Assembly: GCA_009930125.1 (NCBI GenBank)
Contig: RZYZ01000030.1
Span: 1 to 14,147, forward strand
Reading direction: 5' to 3'
Source of the DNA: Clostridia bacterium
GTDB taxonomy: Bacteria; Bacillota; Clostridia; Clostridiales; Clostridiaceae
Length of the DNA stretch: 14,147 nucleotides
Positions 13,133 through 14,147 of the stretch are shown here, piece by piece (position 1 is the stretch's first letter; every line of letters begins with the position of its first letter). The notes below the pieces were generated by a model, which worked only from the letters and a program-made list of their open reading frames with translations, searched no databases and had not been told where the DNA came from. The position numbers were made by a program, and so were the translations under genes.

Positions 13133-13813
13133 TCATTTTCTGGATAAAATCTGTTCCGCCAGCAGCAGATCCTCTTCCGTGGTGATCTTGATATTGGCAT
13201 ACTCACCTTCGTAGAGATAGACAGGACCGAAGCTCTCCTCATACACCATGGTGTCGTCGGTGACCATTCTCCTCTGTTTAAGGATCTCATCATGCCCCTT
13301 CAGAATCTCCTTCGTACGGAAACACTGCGGCGTCTGAATCAGCAGATATCTACCTCTGTCCAGCGTTCCTGATGAGAACCCCTCTTCATCCATCCCCTTG
13401 ATGGTGTCTTTCGGATGCACGCCACAGGCGGCGGCTCCATATTTCAAAGCATGTCCGATTCCATTTCTGATGGTTTCTGCTGAAACCAGAGGTCTGACCC
13501 CATCGTGAATAACCACGATGGAATCTTCATCCAGCGTGTTCACTTTCAGAAGACCGTTTCGAACCGAATCCTGCCGTTCTTTGCCTGCAGGGACCAGCAC
13601 CAGCGGTTTTTCTGGTTTATAACCGAGTTCCCGAAAATAGGAGAAATACTGCTCAGGAAGAACCAGCACTAGATGATTGATCTCATCGACGGCATCAAAA
13701 GCCATCAGCGTTCTGATCAGCACCGGTACGCCAGCAAGCTCCAGAAACTGTTTCGGGATGGCACTGCCCATCCGGACTCCTTTTCCCCCTGAAACAATCA
13801 GTGCAATGACCAT
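13133..13813 (-). CDS. ispD: 2-C-methyl-D-erythritol 4-phosphate cytidylyltransferase
   Basis: A 226-residue IspD, the third enzyme of the MEP isoprenoid pathway, which joins CTP and MEP to give CDP-ME. Visible motifs are SGGKGVRMGSAIPKQFLELA (8-27, CTP-binding loop), GKERQDSVRNGL (about 78-89), VVIHDGVRPLV, IQTPQCFRTKEIL, VTDDTMVYEE and NIKITTEEDLLLAE. The ATG lies one base after the upstream stop codon and is preceded by AGGTGG, so it is translationally coupled to the YacL-like gene, the order seen in B. subtilis. Unlike B. subtilis, no ispF follows; the glycerol genes come next after a long hairpin. IspF must be encoded elsewhere if the pathway is complete. Confidence 0.96.
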   Translation of the reverse strand: MVIALIVSGGKGVRMGSAIPKQFLELAGVPVLIRTLMAFDAVDEINHLVLVLPEQYFSYFRELGYKPEKPLVLVPAGKERQDSVRNGLLKVNTLDEDSIVVIHDGVRPLVSAETIRNGIGHALKYGAAACGVHPKDTIKGMDEEGFSSGTLDRGRYLLIQTPQCFRTKEILKGHDEILKQRRMVTDDTMVYEESFGPVYLYEGEYANIKITTEEDLLLAEQILSRK

Positions 13814-13814
13814 G

Positions 13815-14147
13815 CTAATCCACCTTTGGTTTGGCGAAAATCATTCTGCCAGCAGCTGTCTGGAGCACAGAAGTCACGATGACGAAAATCGTATCTCCAA
13901 CAAATTTCTTGCCGTCTTCCACTACAATCATCGTACCATCATCCAGGTATCCGATTCCCTGGTTCTGTTCTTTTCCGACTTTCGATATCAGAAGATGCAT
14001 TTCTTCCCCTGGAAGGAGCATCGGTTTCACGGCGTTGGCCATTTCATTGATGTTCAGCACAGGGACTCTTTGAAACTCTGCAACCTTATTGAGATTATAG
14101 TCATTTGTCACAACTTTACCACCTAGTACCGTGGCCAGCTTCAGAAG
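13815..14147 (-). CDS. yacL: YacL-like PIN/TRAM domain protein, C-terminal part (partial)
   Basis: The open frame runs into the right edge of the window; 110 residues of the C-terminus are visible, beginning LLKLATVLGGKVVTNDYNLN. It matches the end of YacL: the last part of a PIN-like nuclease domain (VVTNDYNLNKVAEF), the linker NINEMANAVKP, and a TRAM domain (MLLPGEEMHLLI, GIGYLDDGTMIVVE, TSVLQTAAGRMIFAKP). YacL is usually a membrane protein with N-terminal transmembrane helices, which would lie outside the window. Its biochemical role is not established. It is the first visible gene of a yacL-ispD pair with a one-base gap between stop and next start. Confidence 0.93.
   Translation of the reverse strand, partial: LLKLATVLGGKVVTNDYNLNKVAEFQRVPVLNINEMANAVKPMLLPGEEMHLLISKVGKEQNQGIGYLDDGTMIVVEDGKKFVGDTIFVIVTSVLQTAAGRMIFAKPKVD

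Noticed and set aside
1..14147. CRISPR arrays, insertion sequences, phage genes or attachment sites
   Set aside because: No spaced direct repeats, transposase or integrase coding, or flanking duplications were seen; the only tandem repeat is inside the lipoprotein linker.

Overview
All genes in this 14.1 kb window lie on the minus strand, so transcription runs right to left. The gene content points to a spore-forming-lineage Firmicute, most likely in the class Clostridia. The supporting genes are sigH, the yacL-ispD pair, the mrnC-rlmB-yacP-sigH string, GlpP-type antitermination and strong Shine-Dalgarno sites. Species cannot be told from the sequence alone.

The backbone is the classic Firmicute housekeeping order, which in Bacillus subtilis runs yacL-ispD-ispF-gltX-cysE-cysS-mrnC-rlmB-yacP-sigH. 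In gene order (right to left) the window holds: the 3' end of a YacL-like PIN/TRAM protein; ispD; a glycerol block (glpP, glpK, a DhaM-like EIIA protein and two small paralogous membrane proteins); a degenerate prolyl-tRNA synthetase (ProRS)-like gene; cysS; a tandem-repeat lipoprotein; a lipoprotein ApbE flavin transferase; a solo rpsD; mrnC; rlmB; yacP; sigH; tRNA-Thr(GGT); and the first 27 codons of tuf. Three blocks interrupt the usual order: the glycerol genes, the envelope/flavin pair, and rpsD.

The glycerol block is the most interesting part. GlpP (an antiterminator) lies just upstream of a strong terminator in the short glpP-glpK leader, which suggests an autogenous attenuation circuit. 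A near-consensus cre site sits upstream of glpP. No glpF or glpD is present. Instead, glycerol kinase is followed by a single DhaM-like phosphotransferase domain without DhaK or DhaL, and by two small membrane proteins that share a GGW...MNH...DMAW...DVF pattern. They are reminiscent of the putative glycerol transporter subunits of Listeria. GlpK also lacks the histidine that HPr phosphorylates in many Firmicutes.

Other points of note are a ProRS paralog that has lost most catalytic motifs but keeps its editing and anticodon-binding domains and is co-directional with cysS; an intrinsic terminator only four bases before the yacP ATG; and several strong hairpins and promoters that divide the region into short transcription units.
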